A DNA stretch of 7,905 nt from Thermodesulfobacteriales bacterium. Lineage in GTDB: Bacteria > Desulfobacterota > Thermodesulfobacteria > Thermodesulfobacteriales > Thermodesulfatatoraceae. Below, in pieces: positions 1 through 5,271 of this stretch; within the stretch, counting starts at the first letter, position 1, and every line of letters begins with the position of its first letter. The stretch lies in contig JALSPN010000221.1 in assembly GCA_026985945.1 (NCBI GenBank), positions 1 through 7,905 of the forward strand, written 5' to 3'. Both the position numbers and the translations under genes were made by a program. The notes under the pieces are model-generated. The model was not told the origin of the DNA. It ran no database searches and saw nothing but the letters and a program-made list of their open reading frames with translations.

Positions 1-329
1 CCAAGGCCTTCGCCTTTCTGGCAGGTTTTGCGGGCTCCATGGTGCGCCTGGTCCCCACCCTGAGGGATTATTTGAGTTTTTCTTTAAGACTTCTTCTCAT
101 CTTTGGTCTGGCCTTTCAGGTGCCGGTGGGGCTTACAGTGGCTGCACGCCTGGGCCTGGTCTCAGCAAGAGATTTGCGCCGCTTCAGGCGTTTTGCCATC
201 CTCCTGGCCTTTATTCTCGCCGCTATCCTTACTCCTACCCCCGATGTCGTCAATCAACTTTTTCTGGCCATTCCACTGGTTTTTCTTTACGAATTCAGTG
301 TTCTTCTGGTAGCATTAGTAGGGAGATAA
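1..329 (+). CDS. tatC: Sec-independent protein translocase TatC, C-terminal part (5' truncated by window)
   Basis: The reading frame is open from base 3 and ends at TAA 327-329; the true start lies left of the window, so the Met codon at 39 is internal. TatC is the multi-spanning inner-membrane receptor that binds twin-arginine signal peptides and, with TatA, moves folded proteins across the membrane. What is visible corresponds to the last three membrane segments. The family signature F-Q-V-P-V sits in the first of them (Gln where E. coli TatC has Glu). It is followed by an arginine-rich loop (RDLRRFRRFA), then L-T-P-T-P-D-V-V-N-Q, matching the conserved LTP-PDV-Q segment, and L-A-I-P-L-x-x-L-Y-E-F in the final helix. 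The N-terminal cytoplasmic signal-peptide-binding residues are outside the window. The stop is followed at once by the tatA ribosome binding site, so the two genes are surely co-transcribed. Identification is confident. Confidence 0.93.
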   Translation, partial: KAFAFLAGFAGSMVRLVPTLRDYLSFSLRLLLIFGLAFQVPVGLTVAARLGLVSARDLRRFRRFAILLAFILAAILTPTPDVVNQLFLAIPLVFLYEFSVLLVALVGR

Positions 330-344
330 AGGAGGTGAGAAGGG

Positions 345-515
345 GTGTTCGGTTTAGGGAGCCAGGAACTATTAATTATTCTGTTAATAGCCTTGATCCT
401 TTTTGGAGCCAAACGTCTGCCAGAGATCGGGGCCGGCCTTGGGAAAGGCATCCGGGCCTTCAAAGAGGGGCTTAAAGAGGGCGAGACCGAAGAGCTTGAG
501 AAGAAAAAGGTCTAA
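345..515 (+). CDS. tatA: Twin-arginine translocase subunit TatA/TatE family, 56 aa, GTG start
   Basis: This small gene is easily missed because it starts with GTG and encodes only 56 residues. A strong Shine-Dalgarno, AGGAGGTGA (330-338), lies 6 bases before GTG 345, which fixes the start. The protein begins [10 protein letters not shown], has a single membrane helix (about residues 6-20), the F-G hinge at 20-21, then a conserved amphipathic helix with [16 protein letters not shown] (about 25-40) and a short charged tail ending KKKV. This is the textbook TatA layout: oligomers of TatA form the transport path recruited by TatC. The tail is short; TatA proteins are often 60-90 residues. No separate TatB is visible, so this subunit may serve both roles, or TatB may be encoded elsewhere. 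The gene lies 15 bases after tatC and 6 bases before the nucleotidyltransferase. Confidence 0.9.
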   Translation: MFGLGSQELLIILLIALILFGAKRLPEIGAGLGKGIRAFKEGLKEGETEELEKKKV

Positions 516-521
516 ACTTTT

Positions 522-1439
522 ATGCCCCGCCGGGCTTTTATCCTGGCCGCAGGCCTGGGAACCCGCTTGCGGCCTTATACGGAAAAAGTCCCGAAACCCC
601 TTTTCCACATCCTGGGGGTCCCTCTCCTTGAGATCCTTCTCGAGAATCTAAAAAAAGCGGGCTTCAAAGAGATTGGCCTTAACCTGCATCATTTAGCTCC
701 CCAAACCGCCCGTTTTTTAGAGGAATACCAAAAAAGAAACCCGGAAATTTCCGTAACTACCTTTTATGAAAAGGAAATCCTGGGCCCTATCGGGGCTTTG
801 CGGGGGGCACGGCCTTTTTTTGAAAAAAGTCCGGTGCTGGTGGTAAATGGTGATATCCTTACCAATTTCCCTTTTGCTACCCTCTTAGAAGCCCACAAGC
901 GCCTTGAGGGCCTGGCCACCCTTCTTTTACATCACTTCCCGCCTTACAATAAGGTTCTGCTTCGGGGAGAAGAAGTGACGGGGTTTGAAGAAGGAAAAGG
1001 GTTTGCCTATACCGGTCTTCAGGTGGTGACACCAGAGCTTGTTTCCCGGTTGCGCCCTGAGGATCGAGAGCTGGTCCCGGTTTACGAGCGTTTTTTGGAA
1101 GAAGGCGCCAGAATTTCGGCCCTGGTAGGGACGGGCTTTTACTGGCAGGATATAGGGACCCTTCCCTCTTATCTCGCGGCCCATGAGGACCTTTTAAAGC
1201 GCCGGGCCGTGATCCCCGGCCTCCCCCCTCCTCCGTCTCCCTGTGTCCTATCCGGGGCCAGGGTGGCTGCGGGGGTAGTCTTTGAAGATTGGGTTTTTCT
1301 CGAGCCGGGGGTTGAGGTGAGCCCTGAGGCCAGGTTGCGCCGGGTAGTGGCCTGGGCCGGGGCCAGAATTCCTCCGGGCTTTCATCAAGAAAAACTCTTT
1401 TTGCCGGAAAGAATTGAAAGAGATGGAGAATTTTCTTAA
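522..1439 (+). CDS. murU: Sugar-1-phosphate nucleotidyltransferase, probably MurNAc-1-phosphate uridylyltransferase (MurU-like)
   Basis: The 305-aa protein carries the nucleotidyltransferase fingerprint L-A-A-G-x-G-T-R-L-R-P-Y-T (residues 8-20) followed by K-V-P-K-P-L, which bind the NTP and phosphate. It also has G-P-I-G-A-L near residue 90, N-G-D with the probable metal-binding Asp111, and W-Q-D-I-G-T with Asp210 as second metal ligand. It transfers a nucleotidyl group to a sugar 1-phosphate in the cytosol. I favour the MurU role (UTP + MurNAc-1-P to UDP-MurNAc) because the next, overlapping gene encodes an AmgK-like sugar kinase; the sequence alone does not fix the sugar. Pseudomonas MurU is about 80 residues shorter. 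The extra C-terminal part here (about 230-300) looks like a few turns of a left-handed beta-helix (G-A-R-V, G-V-V-F, G-V-E-V, A-R-L spacing), as in mannose-1-phosphate guanylyltransferases, which are the main alternative. The start ATG is 6 bases after tatA, with an AAAAAGG site inside the tatA 3' end. Confidence 0.8.
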   Translation: MPRRAFILAAGLGTRLRPYTEKVPKPLFHILGVPLLEILLENLKKAGFKEIGLNLHHLAPQTARFLEEYQKRNPEISVTTFYEKEILGPIGALRGARPFFEKSPVLVVNGDILTNFPFATLLEAHKRLEGLATLLLHHFPPYNKVLLRGEEVTGFEEGKGFAYTGLQVVTPELVSRLRPEDRELVPVYERFLEEGARISALVGTGFYWQDIGTLPSYLAAHEDLLKRRAVIPGLPPPPSPCVLSGARVAAGVVFEDWVFLEPGVEVSPEARLRRVVAWAGARIPPGFHQEKLFLPERIERDGEFS

Positions 1440-2349
1440 GCGTGCCGGGCTTAGATCCTTTGAATTTGAACCCCTTGGCGGGGATGGTTCTTCACGAAGT
1501 TTCTGGCGGGTGAAGACCCCAAAGGAAAGCTTTATTCTGATCCTTCCTCAGGAGGGGGAATTCGGGCTTAAAGAGGCCCGTTCTTACGTGCTCATCGGGC
1601 GCTTTTTGGAAGAAAAAGGCCTTCCGGTGCCCCGGATTTACGCCTATGAGGAGGAAAAGGGCTTCATCCTGGCCGAAGACCTGGGAGACCAAAGGCTTGA
1701 GGATATCTCCCCTGAAAAACGCTATCCCCTTTACCGTCAGGCCCTTGAAATTTTAGCCTCTTTTAGGGGGCTTTTTAAAGATTTTCCCCGTGAAGCCGCT
1801 CTTGAGACCCTCTTTTACGATTCCCGGCTCATGTGGAAAAGAGAAGCCTGCTATTTTCTGGAGGAATTTTTGAGCGAGTATCTCGGGCCCTCTGAGCTCC
1901 ATCAGGCGGAAGACCTCCTTTTTTGCCTCTGGGAGCGGCTTAAGCACTGGGCACGGCCTCAGGCCTTTTTGCACCGGGATTTTCAGTCTCGAAATCTCAT
2001 GGTTAAAGGCGAAAGGCTTTATCTTATTGATTTTCAGGCGGCCCGTCTGGGGCCTTCGGCCTACGATCTGGCCTCCCTTTTGATTGATCCTTATGTGGCC
2101 CTTCCTGAAAAAGAAAGAAAAAGATTGCAGAAGGAATTTGAGGCCCTGGTCTCTCTTGAACCAGAAGAATTTGAAGCCCTGGCCCTTTTTCGGAACTTTC
2201 AAATCCTTGGGGCCTTCTCAAAGCTTACTAAAGCGGGAAAGGTCTGGTTCAGGGCCTACATTCCTCAGGCAGTAAGGACTCTTAAAGAACTTTTGGCCCT
2301 CTTCCCCCCGGAAGGAGCCGCTTTGGCAGCCTATCTCCCTAGTTTTTGA
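1423..2349 (+). CDS. amgK: Aminoglycoside-phosphotransferase-fold sugar kinase, AmgK-like (MurNAc/GlcNAc anomeric kinase)
   Basis: The 308-aa protein has the APH/choline-kinase fold. The N-lobe holds G-G-D-G-S-S-R-S-F-W (nucleotide loop, about residues 20-29). The catalytic loop is H-R-D-F-Q-S-R-N-L-M with base Asp186 and Asn191, and the metal-binding D-F-Q is at Asp203. After that comes G-P-x-x-Y-D-L-A-S-L-L-x-D-P-Y-V-A-L-P, close to what I remember of AmgK. AmgK phosphorylates the anomeric carbon of MurNAc and GlcNAc, feeding MurU and bypassing de novo UDP-MurNAc synthesis, a route linked to intrinsic fosfomycin tolerance in pseudomonads. I chose ATG 1423; a TTG at 1414 is in frame, but GGAAAG (1406-1411) is correctly spaced only for 1423. 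The start lies inside the 3' end of the nucleotidyltransferase gene (17-bp overlap), implying translational coupling. The last 11 bases overlap the convergent fetB gene. Substrate assignment is inferred from motif resemblance and context. Confidence 0.8.
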   Translation: MENFLKRAGLRSFEFEPLGGDGSSRSFWRVKTPKESFILILPQEGEFGLKEARSYVLIGRFLEEKGLPVPRIYAYEEEKGFILAEDLGDQRLEDISPEKRYPLYRQALEILASFRGLFKDFPREAALETLFYDSRLMWKREACYFLEEFLSEYLGPSELHQAEDLLFCLWERLKHWARPQAFLHRDFQSRNLMVKGERLYLIDFQAARLGPSAYDLASLLIDPYVALPEKERKRLQKEFEALVSLEPEEFEALALFRNFQILGAFSKLTKAGKVWFRAYIPQAVRTLKELLALFPPEGAALAAYLPSF

Positions 2350-3127
2350 GGAGTTCTCGCCGCAGTCTCAACTCGGCCCCCAGGATCTTCCGACCGGCCA
2401 AAAAGACCACCAGCATACTCCCGAAGGTGTAGGCCCCGGCCAGCATAAACATGACGAGTATCTGATAAGCCACCGCCTGAAGCGGGGGCGTGCCGGCCAG
2501 AATCTGGCCGGTCATCATCCCGGGCAAGGAGACGATACCTGCCACAGACATGGCGTTAATGATGGGGATGAGGCCCCGTCTTATGGCGTGGCGGAAGGGA
2601 GCCTTGAGGGCCTCAAGTGGTTCAGCCCCAAAAACAAGATAAAGCTCGATCTCATCTTGCCGGCTCAGGAGATAATCCAGAAAGGAATCCAGGGCCAGAG
2701 AAACCCCGTTTAAGGCGTTTCCAAGGATCATTCCGAGAAGCGGGATCACATATTGAGGATGATACCAGGGTTTAACCCCTACTACGATCTGAGTCACGAT
2801 GGCCCCTACAAAAAAGGCCGAAATTCCCATGGCCAGGGTGGTATCAAGGAGGATACGGGCATAGCGTTTCCTGGTGCGGGAGGCCGCTTCCCGGCCTGCC
2901 ATGAGGGTCATGAAAAAGAGAAGCAGAAGGACTGGATAAGGGCTTTTGAGGGCAAAGATGCTCTCAAGAAGAAATCCCAGAAGGGTGAGCTGGATTACAG
3001 TGCGCAGGGCCGCTATTAAGAGCCTTCTGGCAATCCCAAGCTCCAGGAAAAGAGAAAGCCCGCCTGCCAGAAAGATAAACCCCGAGGCGATGAGGAGATC
3101 TTTTGGGGAAAGGGCAATGATGTTCAC
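2339..3127 (-). CDS. fetB: FetB/YbbM-family ABC transporter permease (UPF0014, putative iron exporter)
   Basis: The 262-aa inner-membrane protein has about six or seven hydrophobic segments (roughly residues 10-30, 35-57, 63-78, 96-118, 127-147, 190-210 and 217-245). It shows the hallmarks of the family: A-L-R-T-x-I-Q-L (40-47), P-L-L-G-M-I-L-G-N-A-L-N (129-140) and the very conserved block A-I-R-R-G-L-I-P-I-I-N-A-M, then S-L-P-G-M-M-T-G-Q-I-L-A-G (200-212) and A-V-A-Y-Q-I. In E. coli, FetAB exports iron and improves resistance to oxidative stress; that substrate is established only for E. coli and inferred here. The start is GTG (3127-3125), overlapping the fetA stop by 4 bases (GTGA), with AGGAGG (3137-3132) 4 bases ahead, so translation is coupled to fetA. 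The 3' end overlaps the opposing kinase gene by 11 bp. Confidence 0.9.
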   Translation of the reverse strand: MNIIALSPKDLLIASGFIFLAGGLSLFLELGIARRLLIAALRTVIQLTLLGFLLESIFALKSPYPVLLLLFFMTLMAGREAASRTRKRYARILLDTTLAMGISAFFVGAIVTQIVVGVKPWYHPQYVIPLLGMILGNALNGVSLALDSFLDYLLSRQDEIELYLVFGAEPLEALKAPFRHAIRRGLIPIINAMSVAGIVSLPGMMTGQILAGTPPLQAVAYQILVMFMLAGAYTFGSMLVVFLAGRKILGAELRLRRELLKN

Positions 3128-3765
3128 CGGCCCTCCTTTAATTTCCCTTCACACAGGGTCAAGGCCCTGGTGCAGAAAGGAAGCTTCCCGTGGCTTACGC
3201 ATAAGACGGCCTTTTTTTCTCGCTGAGAAAATTCATAAAGGAGCTTAAAGGCCTTTTTGAAGTTCTCTTCATCCAGGCCTGAGAAGGGCTCGTCGGCCAG
3301 GATGATTTCGGGGTCGAAAATAAGGGCCCGTGCCAGGGCCAGACGCTTTCTCTCTCCGGTTGAAAGGTTAGCCACCCGTGTCTTGAGAGAAAAATTAAGC
3401 CCCAGGCTTTTTAGAATTTTTTCCGGGTCTTTGTGTTTTTTGGTCCGGTTTTTCCGAAAACGGAAAGGAAAGAAAAGATTTCGGGCAAGATCCCCCTCGA
3501 CCATGGGGGCTTCCGGGGCAAGATAGAGACAGCGCCGCCGGAAGTCAGCTATTTGGGAGAGAGAATAAGATTTTCCGGCCAGGAAACGCCGGGCTTGAGA
3601 GGGCTCAAGGCCTACAATTTGCCTTAAGAGGGTGGTCTTGCCACTTCCAGAAGGGCCTTTGAGATGGACAAAATCCCCTGGGAAAAGACGCAGGTAAACC
3701 CCGTGATAAAGGGGCCTTTCTCGTTCAACGCAACTAAGGGGCCCCACTTCAAGCAAAGGTTCCAT
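3124..3765 (-). CDS. fetA: FetA/YbbL-family ABC transporter ATP-binding protein
   Basis: The 213-aa protein is a minimal ABC ATPase. Walker A is G-P-S-G-S-G-K-T (37-44), the signature motif is L-S-T-G-E (134-138), Walker B is I-I-L-A-D-E-P (154-160, catalytic Glu159) followed by a D-loop (S-G-L-D), and the switch His is in S-H (191-192). It powers the permease encoded directly downstream by a 4-base overlapping gene. The stretch F-F-P-F-R-F-R after the Q-loop resembles the I-F-P-W-Q-I-R of E. coli FetA, supporting the FetA assignment over a generic ABC protein. One oddity: the Q-loop reads Y-L-A-P-E-A-P, with no glutamine where E. coli FetA has A-Q-T-P. ATG 3765 is preceded only by a weak AAGG. 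The promoter must lie in 3766-3940, but I could not identify convincing boxes. Confidence 0.9.
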   Translation of the reverse strand: MEPLLEVGPLSCVERERPLYHGVYLRLFPGDFVHLKGPSGSGKTTLLRQIVGLEPSQARRFLAGKSYSLSQIADFRRRCLYLAPEAPMVEGDLARNLFFPFRFRKNRTKKHKDPEKILKSLGLNFSLKTRVANLSTGERKRLALARALIFDPEIILADEPFSGLDEENFKKAFKLLYEFSQREKKAVLCVSHGKLPFCTRALTLCEGKLKEGR

Positions 3766-3945
3766 GGGCCTTATGTTACCCCAATCTTTTCCTTTCTGAA
3801 GTTTTAAGAAGAAACAGAAGGGGGCCCGCTGAAGCTTGCGGCTCCTTTAGATTTGGGATGAGTATTCCTGCTAGTTTTCTAAGACGTCGAATCGTTCGTT
3901 CCTTTACCTCTTTGGAAAATCTTTTTGCTTGTTCTTCTATCCATC

Positions 3946-4011
3946 GTCATGCTGAGGGAGCAGAGCGACTGAAGCATCCGTTAATGGATCTTTTGCTTCG
4001 CTCAGCATGAC
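3946..4011. repeat. REP/MITE-like palindromic element
   Basis: Outer arms GTCATGCTGAG (3946-3956) and CTCAGCATGAC (4001-4011) are perfect 11-bp inverted repeats. An inner stem pairs GAAGC-ATCC (3971-3979) with GGAT (3986-3989) and GCTTC (3995-3999) around a GTTAAT loop. The sequence resembles a widespread family of intergenic palindromes built on TCATxCTGAGCGAAGCGAAG-type arms, which I know from memory in many thermophilic and environmental bacteria. Near-direct repeats CCATCGTCAT (3941-3950) and CCATTGTCAT (4018-4027) flank or overlap the outer arms. It is a single copy in this window; dispersal in the genome is inferred. Confidence 0.65.
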
Positions 4012-4115
4012 TACCGTCCATTGTCATCCATTGGTTCATTCGAAAATAGGAGTGGATTTCTCCGACTTTTTCCCGCCCTTTGAGGAAGGAGGCGAAATAT
4101 AATCTGTGATGATGC

Positions 4116-4133
4116 TGTGAAAATTTTTTCACA
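4116..4133. promoter_or_regulatory. Perfect short palindrome, possible operator
   Basis: TGTGAAAA (4116-4123) and TTTTCACA (4126-4133) are perfect inverted repeats around TT. It resembles a CRP-type TGTGA...TCACA site, but the half-sites are 8 rather than 6 bases apart, so a CRP assignment is doubtful. It lies about 190 bp upstream of the predicted sigma-54 start. No regulator can be named. Confidence 0.35.
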
Positions 4134-4175
4134 CCTCTTAAGTCTTTAAATCTTTGCATCTCTTTAATACCAATC

Positions 4176-4218
4176 TTTTCCCAAAAATAGGGAAAATTTT
4201 TTTCCCAAAATAGGAAAA
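4176..4218. promoter_or_regulatory. Two tandem palindromes, candidate enhancer sites for a sigma-54 activator
   Basis: Copy 1 is TTTTCCC (4176-4182), AAAAATA, GGGAAAA (4190-4196), a perfect 7-bp dyad. Copy 2 is TTTTCCC (4200-4206), AAAATA, GGAAAA (4213-4218), the same dyad with one base lost. The copies are offset by about 24 bp and centred roughly 128 and 105 bp before the predicted transcription start, the usual place for upstream activating sequences of sigma-54 activators. The protein that binds them is unknown; a PrsR-type regulator is a reasonable guess because of the PEP-CTERM target gene. Confidence 0.45.
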
Positions 4219-4287
4219 ATTTTTCTTCACTATACTCTTAAAATCTAAATTTTTGAGAGATTTTGCAAGAATTTTTAAGTTTTAAAT

Positions 4288-4302
4288 TGGCATACTTTTT
4301 GC
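4288..4302 (+). promoter_or_regulatory. Sigma-54 (RpoN) promoter, -24/-12
   Basis: TGGCAT (4288-4293), five bases, then TTGC (4299-4302) match the sigma-54 consensus TGGCAC-N5-TTGC at nine of ten defined positions, with the invariant GG and GC at exactly the right spacing. The predicted start is about 4312-4316, some 110 bases before the PEP-CTERM ATG. Upstream dyads at 4176-4218 would suit an activator. PEP-CTERM genes are known in other bacteria to depend on RpoN with the PrsK/PrsR two-component system. Confidence 0.75.
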
Positions 4303-4323
4303 CTTTTACACTTCAATAAAGGG

Positions 4324-4396
4324 TCTTTGTAAGTATTTCTGCTCCAGCCTTCCTCTCCAAAGGAGAAGGCCGGGTAAAAGCAGAACCTTACAAAGA
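4324..4396 (+). promoter_or_regulatory. Long stepped hairpin at the 5' end of the PEP-CTERM mRNA
   Basis: Three nested stems stack on one another. TCTTTGTAAG (4324-4333) pairs with CTTACAAAGA (4387-4396). TTCTGCT (4337-4343) pairs with AGCAGAA (4379-4385). GCCTT/CTCC (4347-4351, 4355-4358) pairs with GGAG/AAGGC (4362-4365, 4366-4370) around an AAA loop. The base of the hairpin lies about 10 nt after the predicted transcription start and 16 nt before the Shine-Dalgarno. It has no U-tract, so it is not a normal terminator. A 5' mRNA stabiliser or a regulatory leader is more likely; it matches no riboswitch class I recognise. Confidence 0.65.
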
Positions 4397-4424
4397 TCTC
4401 AAAATTTTAAAAAGGAGGTCTGGT

Positions 4425-5216
4425 ATGAAGAAGGTCTTTCTAAGTTTCCTTTTGGTAGCTTTTTGGGGTTTTCTTTACAGTGCTGCCTGGGCCGTGCAGG
4501 TAAACCCCGTAGGCGTTTATTGGGACCTGCAAGTTAGCTACGGCTCAGGCTCAAGTGTGGGTGATGGTGTAATTGATAGCGATAGTTCGCAGTGGCTGAC
4601 TCCTTCTTTGCCGCATCAAGTTACGGTGCCTCAAACTGATGATCTCGAAATCTATGACGATGATGGTTATTTTTACGCTTTCGCAGAGTATGGTGCCACA
4701 GAAGATGCCCTTGACGCTTATGTTGATGGCTCTGCAAATGGTTCTTATTCTGACACAAATATAGATTGGTACTTTGCACTCTCCAAAGTAGCAGTAGGAA
4801 GTGATCTATTTAGTGGTTATCCCGAATTTATCCTCTCCTTTGATTGGTTCATAGATTTTGATTTTGATACGGCCTATAACTCTGGGCGTGCTGGTTATGC
4901 CGTGGGCCTGATTGATTGGACGGAGACCATCGATCCTAACAATCCTGTTTTTGTGCACCAAGAAAAAGTCTTCTTTAACGATGATGCCTCAGGCCATTAC
5001 GAAAACTCCTGGAATCTTGATCCCACGCACGAGTATCTCTTCGGAGTAGGGATCTTGGCACAAATAAGCGGGGCAGAAGATCCTGAAGGAGGGTATGTGG
5101 ATGTAAGGATCAAAAATCTCAACGCCCAGGCGGTGCCTGAGCCGGCAAGTGTGCTCCTGCTAGGCTTTGGCCTTGGAGCCCTGGCCCTCTTCGGGAGGAG
5201 GAGGAAGAAGGCGTAA
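4425..5216 (+). CDS. Exported PEP-CTERM sorting domain protein
   Basis: The 263-aa protein has a signal peptide (residues 1-23: KK, hydrophobic core, cleavage after A-W-A). Its C-terminal sorting signal consists of V-P-E-P (237-240), a hydrophobic helix rich in Leu and Gly (about 243-257) and the basic tail R-R-R-K-K. This tripartite end is the PEP-CTERM signal, recognised in Gram-negative bacteria by an exosortase (EpsH/XrtA type) at the inner membrane; such proteins are usually linked to exopolysaccharide and biofilm matrix or surface display. The middle (24-236) is acidic, rich in Asp, Tyr, Ser and Gly, has no cysteine and looks like an all-beta fold; I recognise no named family. AGGAGGT (4413-4419) lies 5 bases before ATG 4425. 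Transcription is probably from the sigma-54 promoter at 4288. Codon use is more A/T-rich than in the genes to the left. No exosortase gene is in the window. Confidence 0.9.
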   Translation: MKKVFLSFLLVAFWGFLYSAAWAVQVNPVGVYWDLQVSYGSGSSVGDGVIDSDSSQWLTPSLPHQVTVPQTDDLEIYDDDGYFYAFAEYGATEDALDAYVDGSANGSYSDTNIDWYFALSKVAVGSDLFSGYPEFILSFDWFIDFDFDTAYNSGRAGYAVGLIDWTETIDPNNPVFVHQEKVFFNDDASGHYENSWNLDPTHEYLFGVGILAQISGAEDPEGGYVDVRIKNLNAQAVPEPASVLLLGFGLGALALFGRRRKKA

Positions 5217-5227
5217 GCTCGAAAGAT

Positions 5228-5271
5228 AGGATCCGTTCCCATTTTCATTCCAAAGGATGGGAACGGATCCT
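5228..5271. repeat. Perfect 15-bp inverted repeat in the intergenic gap (hairpin without U-tract)
   Basis: AGGATCCGTTCCCAT (5228-5242) and ATGGGAACGGATCCT (5257-5271) are perfectly complementary around a 14-nt loop. It begins 11 bases after the PEP-CTERM stop. It is not followed by a run of T, nor preceded by a run of A for the other strand, so it is not a standard intrinsic terminator. It may act as a weak terminator, an mRNA 3'-end stabiliser or a processing site that sets different levels of the two flanking genes. Confidence 0.6.

Larger units (their letters stand above)
3766..4424. other. Divergent intergenic region, no gene, several structured elements
   Basis: No convincing coding sequence is present on either strand; the only open frames are short and lack a ribosome binding site or recognisable protein. 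The left part (3766-3940) has ordinary composition and must contain the fetAB promoter. The middle holds a REP-like palindrome. From about 4090 the sequence becomes strongly A/T-rich and carries three short palindromes, a sigma-54 promoter and the hairpin leader of the PEP-CTERM gene, each listed separately. Confidence 0.8.

Noticed and set aside
1753..2202. 149-codon open frame on the - strand
   Set aside because: It lies entirely inside the AmgK-like gene, whose catalytic motifs are clear; the antisense translation is low-complexity and Lys/Phe-rich.
3826..3841. CCGC...GCGG small stem around AAGCTT
   Set aside because: It is a four-base-pair stem that is not clearly above chance and has no functional context.
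4098..4103. TATAAT as a sigma-70 -10 box
   Set aside because: No acceptable -35 hexamer lies 16-18 bases upstream, and the region is generally A/T-rich.
3947..4159. Open frame of 70 codons on the - strand in the intergenic region
   Set aside because: It runs through the REP-like palindrome, has no good ribosome binding site and encodes no recognisable protein; the palindrome explains the sequence better.
4176..4203. Hairpin plus T-run that looks like an intrinsic terminator on the + strand
   Set aside because: No + strand gene lies upstream to terminate, the stem has only three G-C pairs, and the motif is repeated in tandem, so a protein-binding dyad is more likely.
4231..4236. TATACT as a -10 box for the PEP-CTERM gene
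   Set aside because: The sequence 16-18 bases upstream is the A-rich dyad without a -35 match, whereas the sigma-54 site downstream is nearly perfect.
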